Assembly: GCA_035718275.1 (NCBI GenBank)
Contig: DASTHI010000026.1
Location: forward strand, 218,594 to 282,593
DNA: 64,000 nucleotides
Direction: 5' to 3'
DNA from: Pseudolabrys sp035718275
Lineage (GTDB): Bacteria > Pseudomonadota > Alphaproteobacteria > Rhizobiales > Xanthobacteraceae
The translations under genes and the position numbers were made by a program. Every line of letters starts with the position of its first letter. Position 1 is the first letter of the stretch. Shown here one piece after another: positions 40,930-50,300 of this stretch. The notes beneath the pieces are model-generated. The model was not told the DNA's origin. It did not search any database and saw only the letters and a program-made list of their open reading frames with translations.

Positions 40930-43584
40930 TTACTCCGCGGCCTTCGCTTTGCGCGCCGACCTGCTTTTCGCAGGGGCTTTCTTTGGGTTTGGTGCAGGCT
41001 GACCTGCAGTCTTGCCGGAGGCTCGCTTGCGGCCGGCAGCGCGTCGCCCCTTCGGGCCGCTCCCCATTTTGGCGGCCCGAGCCTCTAGGAGGCCGATGGC
41101 CTGTTCCAGGGTGACATTGTCAGGACTCATGTCGGCGGGAAGCGTTGCGTTGATTCCCGCGTGGCTGACGTATGGGCCGTACCGCCCATTCTTGACGACC
41201 ACGGGACCACCCTTGTCGGGATGTTCACCGAGCGGTCTACCCGGGTCGGCGCCAAAACGGCGGCTGCGTCCGGGATTGGCCTTCTTCTCGGCAATCAAAG
41301 ACACCGCGCGATTTAATCCAACCGTCAACACGTCTTCGCCGGAATCCAGATTGGCATATGTTTTTCCGTGTTTCACATAAGGGCCAAACCGCCCAACACC
41401 TGCGATTATGGGCTCTCCGTCTTCCGGGTGCATGCCGACTTCGCGCGGCAAGGCAAGCAACGCCAACGCCTTTTCGAGATCGACTTCATCCGGTGAGAGG
41501 CCTTTCGGCAACCCGGCACGCTTGGGCTTCTCGGCACCCTTTTCTTTGGACTGTTCGCCGAGCTGCAGATAAGGGCCAAAGCGACCAGACCGCAGTGAAA
41601 CCTCGAGACCGGTTTCCGGATCTTCGCCGAGCACCTTGGTTCCGTTCACTCCGCCATTCGCTCCCGGCGTCATCTGCCGCGTGAAAGTGCATTCGGGATA
41701 GTTGGAGCATCCGATAAATGCACCAAAACGCCCGACCTTGAGCGAAAGGCGGCCGGTCTCGCAGTTAGGACATTTGCGCGGATCGCCGCCGTCCGCGCCA
41801 GGAGGAAAGATGTGCGGCGCAAGCAGGTCATTCAGGGCGTCGAGAACCTGCGTGATGGTGAGGTCCTTGATGTCATTAACGGAGCCAATGAAATCGACCC
41901 AGAAATCCCTCAGCACCCGCTTCCAGTCGATCTCGTTATTGGCGATCTTGTCGAGCTGTTCCTCGAGCGATGCGGTGAAGTCGTACTCCACGTAACGCTG
42001 GAAGAAGCTTTCCAGAAATCCGACGACGACGCGCCCTTTGTCTTCAGGAATAAGTCGCTTCTTGTCGATCCGCACATAGCCTCTATCCTGCAGCACTTGC
42101 AGGATAGAAGCATATGTCGAAGGCCGGCCGATCCCGAGCTCTTCCATTCGCTTGACCAGAGCCGCTTCCGAGTAGCGCGGCGGCGGCTCGGTGAAATGTT
42201 GCGAGGAGTTGATCGCCTGCTTTTGCAACAACTCGCCTTCACTCATCGAAGGCAGGCGGCGGGACTCCTCGTCTTCATCGGCATCGTCGTGTCCTTCCTG
42301 GTACAAAGTCAGGAAGCCATCGAATTTCACGACTTGACCTGTCGCACGCAGTTCGAGTTTACGGGCACCGACCTTGGCCTCGATGTCGACAGTCGTCCGC
42401 TCGAGCTCCGCCGACTGCATTTGGCTTGCCACGGCGCGGTTCCAGATAAGCTCGTATAGGCGCGCCTGGTCGCGATCGACAGATTTGGCGACGTCCTTTG
42501 GCGAGCGATTTGGATCGGTCGGACGAACGGCTTCGTGTGCTTCTTGTGCCGTCTTGGATTTCTGCTGATAGGCACGCGGCGCCTCGGGAACGTAGTTAGC
42601 ACCGTATTCCTTGCCAATCATGTTGCGGATTGCGGAGACCGCCTCCGGGGCAACATCGATTCCGTCGGTGCGCATATAGGTGATGAGACCCACAGTCTCG
42701 CCATCGATGTCGATACCCTCATAGAGTCGCTGGGCAAGACGCATCGTATGTGCCGGAGAGAAGCCAAGCTTCCGGCTCGCCTCCTGTTGCATGGTCGAGG
42801 TTGTGAACGGCGGCGGGGGATTGCGTCGAGCGGGCTTGGCCTCGACCTTGGCGACTTTGAAAGTCGCTGCCTCAAGATCACGCGTGAATGCTTCCGCTTC
42901 CACGCCCGAGCCGATGTCCAGTCGCTGGATTTTCTCACCATCGGCGCCGACGAGGCGGGCTTCGAATGTCTCCTGGCGGGGCGTGGCTAGGCGGGCGACG
43001 ATTGACCAGTATTCTCTGGCAACGAATTTTTCGATCTCCAACTCGCGATCGCAGACGAGCCTCAGTGCGACGGACTGCACGCGCCCGGCCGAGCGGGCGC
43101 CCGGGAGTTTGCGCCAAAGAACGGGAGACAACGTAAAGCCGACGAGATAGTCGAGCGCACGTCTGGCCAGGTATGCATCTACCAGCGATGAATCGATGAC
43201 CCGCGGGTGCTTCATTGCCTCGGTCACAGCTTGTTTGGTGATCGCGTTGAATACGACCCGCTCGACAGTCTGCTTTGTAAGTGCCTTCTTCTGCCTGAGT
43301 ACCTCCAGCACATGCCAGGAGATGGCCTCACCCTCCCGGTCGGGGTCGGTGGCAAGGATCAGCTTATCTGCTTTCTTAAGAGCGCTCGCTATCTCATTGA
43401 TCCGCTGGTTTGATTTTGTATCGACCTCCCAAACCATACGAAAATCGGCATCCGGATCCACCGAGCCGTCCTTGGCTGGCAGATCCCTAATGTGGCCAAA
43501 GGAGGCCAGCACCTCGTAACCCGGGCCGAGGTATTTGTTGATCGTCTTCGCCTTGGCCGGCGACTCGACTACGACAATATTCAT
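40930..43584 (-). CDS. topA: DNA topoisomerase I
   Basis: Encodes 884 residues. Toprim domain with ESPAKAKTI and ATDPDREGEAI (D80, D82), the cleavage tyrosine Y303 in GLITYMRTDG, a C-terminal zinc-ribbon unit CPNCETGRLSLKVGRFGAFI then CSNYPEC, followed by zinc-less Topo_C repeats (GRFGPYLQLG, GRFGPYVKHG, GRYGPYVSHA) and a Lys/Ala/Pro-rich tail. It relaxes negative supercoils by single-strand passage. In related genomes dprA and topA are neighbours; here a lytic transglycosylase gene lies between. Confidence 0.97.
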   Translation of the reverse strand: MNIVVVESPAKAKTINKYLGPGYEVLASFGHIRDLPAKDGSVDPDADFRMVWEVDTKSNQRINEIASALKKADKLILATDPDREGEAISWHVLEVLRQKKALTKQTVERVVFNAITKQAVTEAMKHPRVIDSSLVDAYLARRALDYLVGFTLSPVLWRKLPGARSAGRVQSVALRLVCDRELEIEKFVAREYWSIVARLATPRQETFEARLVGADGEKIQRLDIGSGVEAEAFTRDLEAATFKVAKVEAKPARRNPPPPFTTSTMQQEASRKLGFSPAHTMRLAQRLYEGIDIDGETVGLITYMRTDGIDVAPEAVSAIRNMIGKEYGANYVPEAPRAYQQKSKTAQEAHEAVRPTDPNRSPKDVAKSVDRDQARLYELIWNRAVASQMQSAELERTTVDIEAKVGARKLELRATGQVVKFDGFLTLYQEGHDDADEDEESRRLPSMSEGELLQKQAINSSQHFTEPPPRYSEAALVKRMEELGIGRPSTYASILQVLQDRGYVRIDKKRLIPEDKGRVVVGFLESFFQRYVEYDFTASLEEQLDKIANNEIDWKRVLRDFWVDFIGSVNDIKDLTITQVLDALNDLLAPHIFPPGADGGDPRKCPNCETGRLSLKVGRFGAFIGCSNYPECTFTRQMTPGANGGVNGTKVLGEDPETGLEVSLRSGRFGPYLQLGEQSKEKGAEKPKRAGLPKGLSPDEVDLEKALALLALPREVGMHPEDGEPIIAGVGRFGPYVKHGKTYANLDSGEDVLTVGLNRAVSLIAEKKANPGRSRRFGADPGRPLGEHPDKGGPVVVKNGRYGPYVSHAGINATLPADMSPDNVTLEQAIGLLEARAAKMGSGPKGRRAAGRKRASGKTAGQPAPNPKKAPAKSRSARKAKAAE

Positions 43585-43804
43585 GAAATTCCAGTGGGTT
43601 ATCCGCCGAAAATCATGTGAAATAAGGCGGAATCGGCCGCATCATTGGCCCGGAACATGGGGAAGCTTACCCCTACTGTCAAATAAGCCCGTTAAGAAGC
43701 CGTGTGTCAGACCAGCCAAATGGGGCACGAAAGAGACCGGGTCCGGGTCAGAAAATAGACAATAGTCCATTAAGCACCTTACTGGCAGGCGCCGTCCGGG
43801 GCCT

Positions 43805-45019
43805 TTAGCGGCCCGAAATGCCCAAGCGCTCCAGGAAGTCCGGCGTCGGATGTCCGTCGGGCAGCATGCCGAGCCTCTTCTGCTCGGCTCGAATGTTGTC
43901 GCGTAGGTCGAAATCGATGTGGCCCTCGAATTCGTTCACCTTGTACCCGCGTTCGGAAAGGTTTTTCTGCAAGGCGATGCGCGCATCGCGCGAGAGTTGC
44001 CGGTCATCGTGAGGCCACGCTTTCCTGATCGCCGCGCCTCCATGTAGCCGATCGGCGAGATGGCCCACGGCAATCGCGTAGGCGTCCGAGTTGTTGTATT
44101 CCTTTAGGACTGCAAAATTCTCGGTCACGATAAATGCCGGGCCACTTGCGCCACTTGGGAAGAACAGAATTCCCTCGCCTTCGGTAGGAAACGGCATTCC
44201 ATCCGCACGAACCACACCGAGTGTTCGCCATTGCGCGAAAGTCGCCCGACTGCGCATATAGTCGAAGTCGTTCGGGACGGTGACCTCAAACCCCCAAGGC
44301 AGCGTAGACTTCCAATTCCATTTGTGCAGGTAATTTGCCGTCGAGGCCAGCACATCCGGAACATTGCTCCAGATGTCGGCGCGCCCATCGCCTGAAAAAT
44401 CGATCGCGTAGTCGACAAAATTGGATGGCATGAACTGTGTCTGTCCCATCGCGCCGGCCCATGAACTCACCATTTTGGCGCGCGGAATGCGGTTGTCCTG
44501 CATGATGCGCATGGCGACGAGCAGCTCATTCCGGAAATATGGATGGCGATACTTCACGTACGCCAAAGTCGCGAGAGAGCGAAACACGTCCCAACGATCT
44601 TTTTCGGTGCCGAAATCGGATTCAATTCCCCACAACGCGATCAGCACCCAGCGATCGACTGAAAATTTTTTCTCTAGCGCATCGAATGTTTTCGCCCATT
44701 CGCGCGCCTTGAGCTGCCCATCTGCCACGCGCCGGCTTGAAGCGATGGCATTCACATAATCGCCGACAGGCTTTCCATATTCGGGTTGTCGCTGCGTGGC
44801 CTTTATTACGCGCTGGTCCGGTGTAATGCCCTTCAACGCGTTCTCGAATGCACTGCGCGCAATGCCTTTCGTCTGCGCGTCCGGCCATAGCTCGGCTACG
44901 AACGAAGCAAACGACGGCTGGTCGGCACAGGCCGGCACGGCCTGAAACGCCAGCAGGACGAGAAATATCAGGACGAGGCGCGCTGTCATGCGAAAGCCGA
45001 ACAGAAGCGGGCTGTGCAT
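43805..45019 (-). CDS. Lytic murein transglycosylase (MltB family) with peptidoglycan-binding tail
   Basis: About 404 residues from ATG 45019; GTG 45031 and ATG 44989 are alternatives, the last starting directly at the signal peptide MTARLVLIFLVLLAF-QAVPACA. The SLT_2 domain has ALWGIESDFGTEKDRW with the catalytic Glu, GAMGQTQFMPSNFVDYAID and FSGDGRADIW. A PG_binding_1 domain ends the protein (ALQKNLSERGYKVNEFEGHID). It cleaves glycan strands in the periplasm to 1,6-anhydro products. The start lies just downstream of the dprA stop, an unusual but probably operonic pairing. Confidence 0.9.
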   Translation of the reverse strand: MHSPLLFGFRMTARLVLIFLVLLAFQAVPACADQPSFASFVAELWPDAQTKGIARSAFENALKGITPDQRVIKATQRQPEYGKPVGDYVNAIASSRRVADGQLKAREWAKTFDALEKKFSVDRWVLIALWGIESDFGTEKDRWDVFRSLATLAYVKYRHPYFRNELLVAMRIMQDNRIPRAKMVSSWAGAMGQTQFMPSNFVDYAIDFSGDGRADIWSNVPDVLASTANYLHKWNWKSTLPWGFEVTVPNDFDYMRSRATFAQWRTLGVVRADGMPFPTEGEGILFFPSGASGPAFIVTENFAVLKEYNNSDAYAIAVGHLADRLHGGAAIRKAWPHDDRQLSRDARIALQKNLSERGYKVNEFEGHIDFDLRDNIRAEQKRLGMLPDGHPTPDFLERLGISGR

Positions 45020-45032
45020 ACCGTATCGCACG

Positions 45033-46151
45033 TCAGATCAGCGATACCAAGCCCGAGCTGTGACGCTCCACCCGACCGGCGATTTCGAGTTCAAGCAGCG
45101 CCGTACGTACCCTCGTCGGTGAGGTCGAAGTGATCCGCACGAGGTCATCGATCGACACGGGCGTGGGTCCAAGAAGAGACACGATTTTGTTTCGCTCGTC
45201 CAACGCCGGTTCTTCATCTGCAAATTCCAAATGTTCCTGCGAGTCCTCTCGAACCGTCATCTGACCGATGCCGCCCCCGAGAATCGGTTCGATGACGGAG
45301 ATCACGTCGGCTGCCTCGGTGGCCGGAATGGCTCCTTGCTTCAATAGCCCGTTCGTGCCCTCGCTTCGTGGATCAAGCGGGGACCCCGGCACCGCAAACA
45401 CTTCCCGGCCTTGCTCACCGGCAAGTCTCGCCGTAATCAGCGAGCCCGAGCGGCGTGCAGCTTCCACCACGATGAGACCAATGCATAGCCCAGATATGAT
45501 CCTGTTACGGCGGGGAAAGTCGTGTGCCCGGGGCTCCCAGGTGAAGGGCATTTCGGAAACTGCAGCCCCTTTGAGCAAGATTTGCTCCAGCAGTTTCACA
45601 TGTTCTGCAGGATAAATCCTGTCATGGCCGCCGGCGAGCACGGCGATTGTTCCAGTGTCCAGACTTGCCCGATGTGCGGCGGCATCGATACCGCGCGCCA
45701 GTCCGGAAGCGATGATCAATCCTGCGTTGCCCAGATCGCGTGCCATGCGCTCTGCAAATTTGACTCCGGCAGCGGAGGCATTTCTGGATCCGACGATTGC
45801 GACTTGCGGTCTTGTGAGGGAATTTAGATTCCCGCGTACCGCAAGGAGCGGAGGCGCATCATCGATCATGCGCAGGCGTGTCGGATATTCCGGCTCACAG
45901 AATCCGATGAAACATGCGCCTGCTTCTTGTGCGAGCCCGAGTTCGGCTTCGGCTTGTGCATGCGTGTATATGCGGGGCCAACGGGCTGAACCACCACGGT
46001 GTGCGAGCGATGGAAGTGCCTCGATCGCTTCACCCGCGCTGCCGTATCTCCGAATCAAATCACGGAAGGTTCGCGGGCCGATATTCTCGCTCCGGATAAG
46101 GCGCAACCAGTCAAGCCGCTCCTGGTGGCTCAGACGCCCTTTTTGATCCAT
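45033..46151 (-). CDS. dprA: DNA-processing protein DprA
   Basis: Encodes 372 residues. N-terminal SAM-like region (WLRLIRSENIGPRTFRDLIR), Rossmann-like core with VAIVGSRNASAAGVKFAERM, IIASGLARGIDAAAHRASL, GTIAVLAGGHDRIYPAEH and RNRIISGLCIGLIVVEAARR, and a C-terminal winged helix (SIDDLVRITSTSPTRVRTALLEL). DprA loads RecA on incoming single-stranded DNA during transformation and is kept by many bacteria not known to be competent. Confidence 0.95.
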   Translation of the reverse strand: MDQKGRLSHQERLDWLRLIRSENIGPRTFRDLIRRYGSAGEAIEALPSLAHRGGSARWPRIYTHAQAEAELGLAQEAGACFIGFCEPEYPTRLRMIDDAPPLLAVRGNLNSLTRPQVAIVGSRNASAAGVKFAERMARDLGNAGLIIASGLARGIDAAAHRASLDTGTIAVLAGGHDRIYPAEHVKLLEQILLKGAAVSEMPFTWEPRAHDFPRRNRIISGLCIGLIVVEAARRSGSLITARLAGEQGREVFAVPGSPLDPRSEGTNGLLKQGAIPATEAADVISVIEPILGGGIGQMTVREDSQEHLEFADEEPALDERNKIVSLLGPTPVSIDDLVRITSTSPTRVRTALLELEIAGRVERHSSGLVSLI

Positions 46152-46214
46152 CTGCCGCCTCTCTTCGAAGCGGCAACCAATACTGTTGGTAATGAACTAA
46201 TACAACCCTGAGTT

Positions 46215-46808
46215 TTAGAACGAGGTAGTACTTTTTTCGCCGATCCTTTCTTCTTTGCCGCTCAGCAGGCGCTCGATATTGGCGCGATGCTTGAACCACA
46301 AGAGCAGAGTGAGCACCAAAAAGAGTGCCGCGAATCCGGGAAGGCCCAGGAACCACAGGATGGGCGGCGTAACCGCGCTCGCGACCAGTGCCGAGAGCGA
46401 CGAATAGCGGCCGATCGCTGCAACGCAAAGCCAGACCGCGCAGAAAATCAGGGCTGCCGGCCAATAGAGACCGAGGAGGAGGCCGATATATGTGGCAACT
46501 CCTTTTCCTCCCCTAAACCTCAACCACACGGGAAAGAGGTGCCCGAGGAAAGCTCCAAGCGCAGCGGCCAGACCCGCTTCACTGCCAAAGCGAACTGCAA
46601 TCAGCACAGCGGCAGTGCCTTTGAGCATGTCAAGGATAAGTGTAGCTGCCGCGAGACTTTTGCGGCCAGTCCGCAGCACGTTGGTGGCGCCGATATTGCC
46701 CGATCCTATTCTTCTGATGTCGGGTCCGCCGGCTGCTCGCGTGAGCAGCAGCCCGAACGGGATCGAGCCGAGAAGATAACCGAAGACGAAGGCGATTGCG
46801 GCAGTCAT
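46215..46808 (-). CDS. plsY: Glycerol-3-phosphate acyltransferase PlsY
   Basis: Encodes 197 residues from ATG 46808, overlapping the pyrC' stop by four bases. Five to six membrane segments with the three PlsY motifs: GSIPFGLLLTR, GSGNIGATNVLR with D61-like partner, and FRGGKGVATYIG. It transfers the acyl group of acyl-phosphate to glycerol-3-phosphate, the first step of phospholipid synthesis, in the inner membrane. The tail ERLLSGKEERI is normal. Third gene of pyrB-pyrC'-plsY. Confidence 0.95.
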   Translation of the reverse strand: MTAAIAFVFGYLLGSIPFGLLLTRAAGGPDIRRIGSGNIGATNVLRTGRKSLAAATLILDMLKGTAAVLIAVRFGSEAGLAAALGAFLGHLFPVWLRFRGGKGVATYIGLLLGLYWPAALIFCAVWLCVAAIGRYSSLSALVASAVTPPILWFLGLPGFAALFLVLTLLLWFKHRANIERLLSGKEERIGEKSTTSF

Positions 46809-48115
46809 ACGTATTCGTAGACGGTGCGCCCCGAAACGATGGTTCGTACGACGCGACCGGTCAGTCGCGCCTCGTCGAAAGGCGTGTTCTTGCATTTCGA
46901 CTTCAGATCGCCTGGGTCGAGAACCCACGGCATCTCAAGATCGACCACGATGACATCAGCCGGAGCGTTGGTCTTGAGCGTTCCCCCTGGAAGGCCGAGC
47001 AGTTCGGCGGGGCGGGTCGACATCGCCCGCAGCAATGCGACTAGCTCCACTTCGCCGCCGTGCATGAGGCGAAGCCCTGCGGCAAGCATAGTCTCAAGGC
47101 CTATGGCGCCGGGCGCCGCTTCGGCGAAAGGCAACCGCTTTGTCTCGACATCCTGCGGATTATGGTCGGACATGATCACATCGATCAGGCCGGATCGGAG
47201 AGCATCGACAAGGGCCTTTCGGTCATCTTCCGCCCGCAGGGGGGGCGTCAATTTGAGAAATGTACGATAGGGGCCAATATCGTTTTCGTTGAGGGTGATG
47301 TGGTTGATGGAGGCGGATGCGGTCACCCGAAGACCACCATCTTTGGCGCGACGCAAAACATCGAGCGTGTCGGCACAAGATACGGAAGCCGCATGGTAAC
47401 GCCCGCCCGAGAGCGCTACTAGGCGAACGTCGCGTTCCAGCATGATCGACTCGGCTGCATTCGGTATTCCAAGCAGACCGAGGCGAGCCGCGAATTCACC
47501 CTCATTCATTACGCCGTCCCCGGCAAGGTCCGGGTCTTCGGTATGATGGACAATGAGTGCGTCAAAATCGCTGGCATAGGTCAGGACCCGCCGCATGAGT
47601 TGCGCATTGATGATGCTCTTTACGCCATCCGTAAACGCCACCGCTCCCGCAGCCTTGAGCAGACCGATCTCGGTCATCTCTTTGCCTTCGAGCCGCTTCG
47701 TGATCGCTGCCATCGGGTGAACGTGAACGATCGCGGTGTCGCGTGCGCGACGCAGCACGAAATCAACGGTCGCCGGCTCGTCGATCGGCGGGGAAGTATC
47801 CGGCTGGCAAATGATTGTTGTCACGCCGCCGGCTGCGGCCGCCTGGCTTGCGGAGGCCAACGTCTCGCGGCTGGCCTCGCCCGGCTCTCCGATAAATGCG
47901 CGCATGTCGATCAAGCCCGGTGCGACGAGCTTTCCTCGGCAGTCGATGACCTCCGTGCCCTCCGGTACTCCTGCCGCGCCAATACCTTTCTTTGCTTCAC
48001 GAATAACGCCTTCCGCGATCAGAAGGTCGCCGAGAATATCGAAGTCGCGCGACGGATCGACGATCCGGGCATTTGCGAGCAGGATCGGGCGGCGATCGGA
48101 AAAAATCATCGTCAT
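46805..48115 (-). CDS. Dihydroorotase-like protein lacking the metal-binding HxH (pseudo-dihydroorotase, PyrC')
   Basis: Encodes 436 residues of the class I dihydroorotase fold (VAPGLIDMRAFIGEPGEA, GGVTTIICQPDTSPPID, INHITLNENDIGPYRTFLKL, IMSDHNPQDVETKRLPF). In active enzymes the first motif reads DxHxHLREPG; here it is DMRAFIGEPG, so both zinc-binding histidines are gone, and the SDHAPH motif is SDHNPQ. The protein is therefore most likely a structural partner of aspartate carbamoyltransferase, as PyrC' is in Pseudomonas, and a catalytic PyrC should be encoded elsewhere. Four-base overlaps with pyrB and plsY show tight coupling. Confidence 0.9.
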   Translation of the reverse strand: MTMIFSDRRPILLANARIVDPSRDFDILGDLLIAEGVIREAKKGIGAAGVPEGTEVIDCRGKLVAPGLIDMRAFIGEPGEASRETLASASQAAAAGGVTTIICQPDTSPPIDEPATVDFVLRRARDTAIVHVHPMAAITKRLEGKEMTEIGLLKAAGAVAFTDGVKSIINAQLMRRVLTYASDFDALIVHHTEDPDLAGDGVMNEGEFAARLGLLGIPNAAESIMLERDVRLVALSGGRYHAASVSCADTLDVLRRAKDGGLRVTASASINHITLNENDIGPYRTFLKLTPPLRAEDDRKALVDALRSGLIDVIMSDHNPQDVETKRLPFAEAAPGAIGLETMLAAGLRLMHGGEVELVALLRAMSTRPAELLGLPGGTLKTNAPADVIVVDLEMPWVLDPGDLKSKCKNTPFDEARLTGRVVRTIVSGRTVYEYV

Positions 48116-49065
48116 GCGTTCGGCAAATTTCGCGACAAGGCTTCAAGGACCGCCATTCGGACGGCCACGCCCATTTCGACCTGCTCGCGGATCAATGACT
48201 GGGCCCCGTCGGCTACGATCGAGTCGATTTCCACTCCACGGTTCATCGGTCCGGGATGCATCACCAGAGCGCCTGGCTTTGCATAGGCCAGCTTCTTTTC
48301 ATCGAGGCCGTAATACTGGAAATATTCGGACATCGAGGGAACATAGGAGCCGTTCATCCTCTCGCGCTGCAGCCGCAGCATCATCACGATGTCGGCGCCG
48401 GCAAGACCCTCGCGCATGTCTCGTGCTACCTCCACGCCGAACCGTTCAATGCCCGGCGGCAGGAGTGTCGAGGGTGCAACGACGCGCACTCGGGCGCCCA
48501 TCGTGTTGAGCAGGATGATGTTCGATCGCGCAACTCGTGAATGGAGTATGTCTCCACAAATCGCAACCAGAAGTCCCTCTATGGTGCCTTTGTTGCGCCG
48601 GATCGTGAGCGCATCGAGCAATGCCTGCGTGGGGTGCTCGTGCGAACCATCCCCGGCATTGATCACGGAGCAATCCACTTTGCGGGCCAGCAACTCGACT
48701 GCTCCGGACGCGTGATGGCGCACCACAATGATGTCGGGATGCATGGCGTTCAGCGTGATCGCCGTATCGATCAACGTCTCACCTTTCCGCATGGAGGAGG
48801 ACGAGGTCGACATGTTCATTACATCTGCGCCGAGCCGCTTTCCTGCCAGCTCGAATGAAGCCTGAGTCCTGGTCGAAACCTCGAAGAAGAGATTGACCTG
48901 GGTGCGTCCCCGAAGCGAGGTCCGTTTTTTTTCGATTTGCCGGTTGAGCTCGACGAATTCCTCGGCGAGGTCGAGAAGCCCGGAGATGTCGCCTGAAGAA
49001 AGCCCCTCGATCCCCAAAAGATGACGCCTGCTAAGGACGAATGAGGGTTTCGGCGCAATGGTCAT
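48112..49065 (-). CDS. pyrB: Aspartate carbamoyltransferase catalytic subunit
   Basis: Encodes 317 residues from ATG 49065. The carbamoyl-phosphate site FEVSTRTQASFE, the loop SSSMRKGETLIDT, HPTQALLDALTI and the aspartate-site segment MLRLQRERM are all present. It joins carbamoyl phosphate and aspartate in pyrimidine synthesis. No pyrI regulatory gene is nearby; coupling by a four-base overlap with the dihydroorotase-like gene suggests a dodecameric PyrB-PyrC' complex. Confidence 0.96.
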   Translation of the reverse strand: MTIAPKPSFVLSRRHLLGIEGLSSGDISGLLDLAEEFVELNRQIEKKRTSLRGRTQVNLFFEVSTRTQASFELAGKRLGADVMNMSTSSSSMRKGETLIDTAITLNAMHPDIIVVRHHASGAVELLARKVDCSVINAGDGSHEHPTQALLDALTIRRNKGTIEGLLVAICGDILHSRVARSNIILLNTMGARVRVVAPSTLLPPGIERFGVEVARDMREGLAGADIVMMLRLQRERMNGSYVPSMSEYFQYYGLDEKKLAYAKPGALVMHPGPMNRGVEIDSIVADGAQSLIREQVEMGVAVRMAVLEALSRNLPNA

Positions 49066-49327
49066 TAAAGGCAAAGCTATAGGCGCTACTTGCCGTCACG
49101 GCAAGAACAATAGGCCTCGATTCACAAGGCCGCTTCGCATGCTTAATGCAGGATCAAGGGAGCCGCGGCTTGAAATGTCGTTCTGGTTCCGAACGTTGTT
49201 CCCTGAAAATGTTGTGAACGATGCGGCTCCTTTCGTGAGGTGGGTGACCCTGTTCCACAGGAACTGGCCTTCCTGTTCCAGTGTTGTGACCCGGATACAG
49301 AAAAAGCCGCACGGAAGGAGAAGCAGG

Positions 49328-49708
49328 ATGATGAAGACGAAAAACATAGCAAGGTACGGCGGTGCGATGGCAGTGATCGCAGCGCTCGCCCTTGCAGCCG
49401 CCACGCCGGGAGAGGCGAGGGGCGGACGAAATGCCGCCGCCGCGATTGGGTTCGGTGTTGGCGCATTGACCGGCGCCGCTGTTGCCAGTTCGGCGTACAA
49501 CGGGGGCTATTACGGATATTATGATACGCCCGGTTATGCTTACGCCCCCGGTTACGGGTACGCGTACGCGCCGGGATATGCTTACGCCGCTCCAGTTTAT
49601 GGCCCATACGGCGCTTACGCTTACGCGCCGGGAATCAGGTACGAAGCTCCGTACGAGTGGTCGCGCGAGCACAGCACGAACAATTTCTCGATCGACTCGC
49701 AGCGGTAA
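49328..49708 (+). CDS. Exported Gly/Tyr/Ala-rich repeat protein
   Basis: Encodes 126 residues from ATG 49328 behind GGAAGGAG; the in-frame start further upstream is rejected. Signal peptide about residues 1-30, then a glycine-zipper-like stretch AAIGFGVGALTGAAVASSA and a low-complexity region of YAYAPGY-type repeats (three to four imperfect copies, about residues 68-105). It ends in a Ser/Asn/Gln-rich tail. Such proteins are thought to be surface or outer-membrane-associated; no function is known. GGAAC-N17-TGTT, a one-mismatch EcfG promoter, lies at 49260-49285. A terminator follows. Confidence 0.8.
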   Translation: MMKTKNIARYGGAMAVIAALALAAATPGEARGGRNAAAAIGFGVGALTGAAVASSAYNGGYYGYYDTPGYAYAPGYGYAYAPGYAYAAPVYGPYGAYAYAPGIRYEAPYEWSREHSTNNFSIDSQR

Positions 49709-49750
49709 GAAGCAGGCGATAGCAGCGGTAAGAAGCAGTGATAGCGGAAA

Positions 49751-49779
49751 AAGGAGCCGCCTTGCATTGGCGGCTCCTT
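49751..49779. terminator. Bidirectional terminator between the Tyr-rich gene and ruvX
   Basis: AAGGAGCCGCC, loop TTGCATT, GGCGGCTCCTT: an 11-bp stem with A-tract on the left and T-tract on the right, so it can end transcription in both directions. The ruvX stop is the next base. Confidence 0.85.
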
Positions 49780-50247
49780 TTACAATCGTTTCAGACGATC
49801 GAGTGCGCCTTGAAGGATGAAGGCCGCGGCGTGCTGGTCGATGACTGCGGCACGCCTTCTTCGGGTGACGTCGGCTTCGATTAACTGCCGTTCGACTGCG
49901 GCCGTTGAAAGCCGTTCGTCCCAGAGCCCAATGGGAAGCTCGGTGAGCTTGGAAAGATTGCGTGCAAAGGCTCGTGTGGCCTGCGCGCGCGGGCCTTCGC
50001 TCCCATCCATGTTGATGGGCAGCCCGAGAACGAAGCCGACGGCCGATCTTTCGGTGGCGAGCGCAAGCAGGCGCTTCGCATCCGAAGCGAAAGACTTTCT
50101 GAAGATTGTTTCGATCCCTGTTGCCAGCACGCGATCGGGGTCGCTGCTGGCTACCCCTATTGTCTTGGTTCCAAGGTCGATGCCAATCAGGCTGCCCCGT
50201 GAATCAAAATGTGCGGCGGCTTCGATCAGGGGCAACACAAGGGCCAT
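49780..50247 (-). CDS. ruvX: Putative pre-16S rRNA nuclease / Holliday junction resolvase RuvX (YqgF)
   Basis: Encodes 155 residues. RNase H-like fold with LIGIDLGTKTIGVASSD (first catalytic Asp), VGFVLGLPINMDGSEGPRA, and LPIGLWDERLSTAAVERQL with the Asp-Glu pair. YqgF matures the 5' end of 16S rRNA in E. coli; a resolvase role is also proposed. It is next to gatC in related genomes; here a deacetylase gene lies between. Confidence 0.94.
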   Translation of the reverse strand: MALVLPLIEAAAHFDSRGSLIGIDLGTKTIGVASSDPDRVLATGIETIFRKSFASDAKRLLALATERSAVGFVLGLPINMDGSEGPRAQATRAFARNLSKLTELPIGLWDERLSTAAVERQLIEADVTRRRRAAVIDQHAAAFILQGALDRLKRL

Positions 50248-50300
50248 TGCCTAATCGCTAACATCTGCGGCACCGCGTGCCAACAACCCACCACAATCCG

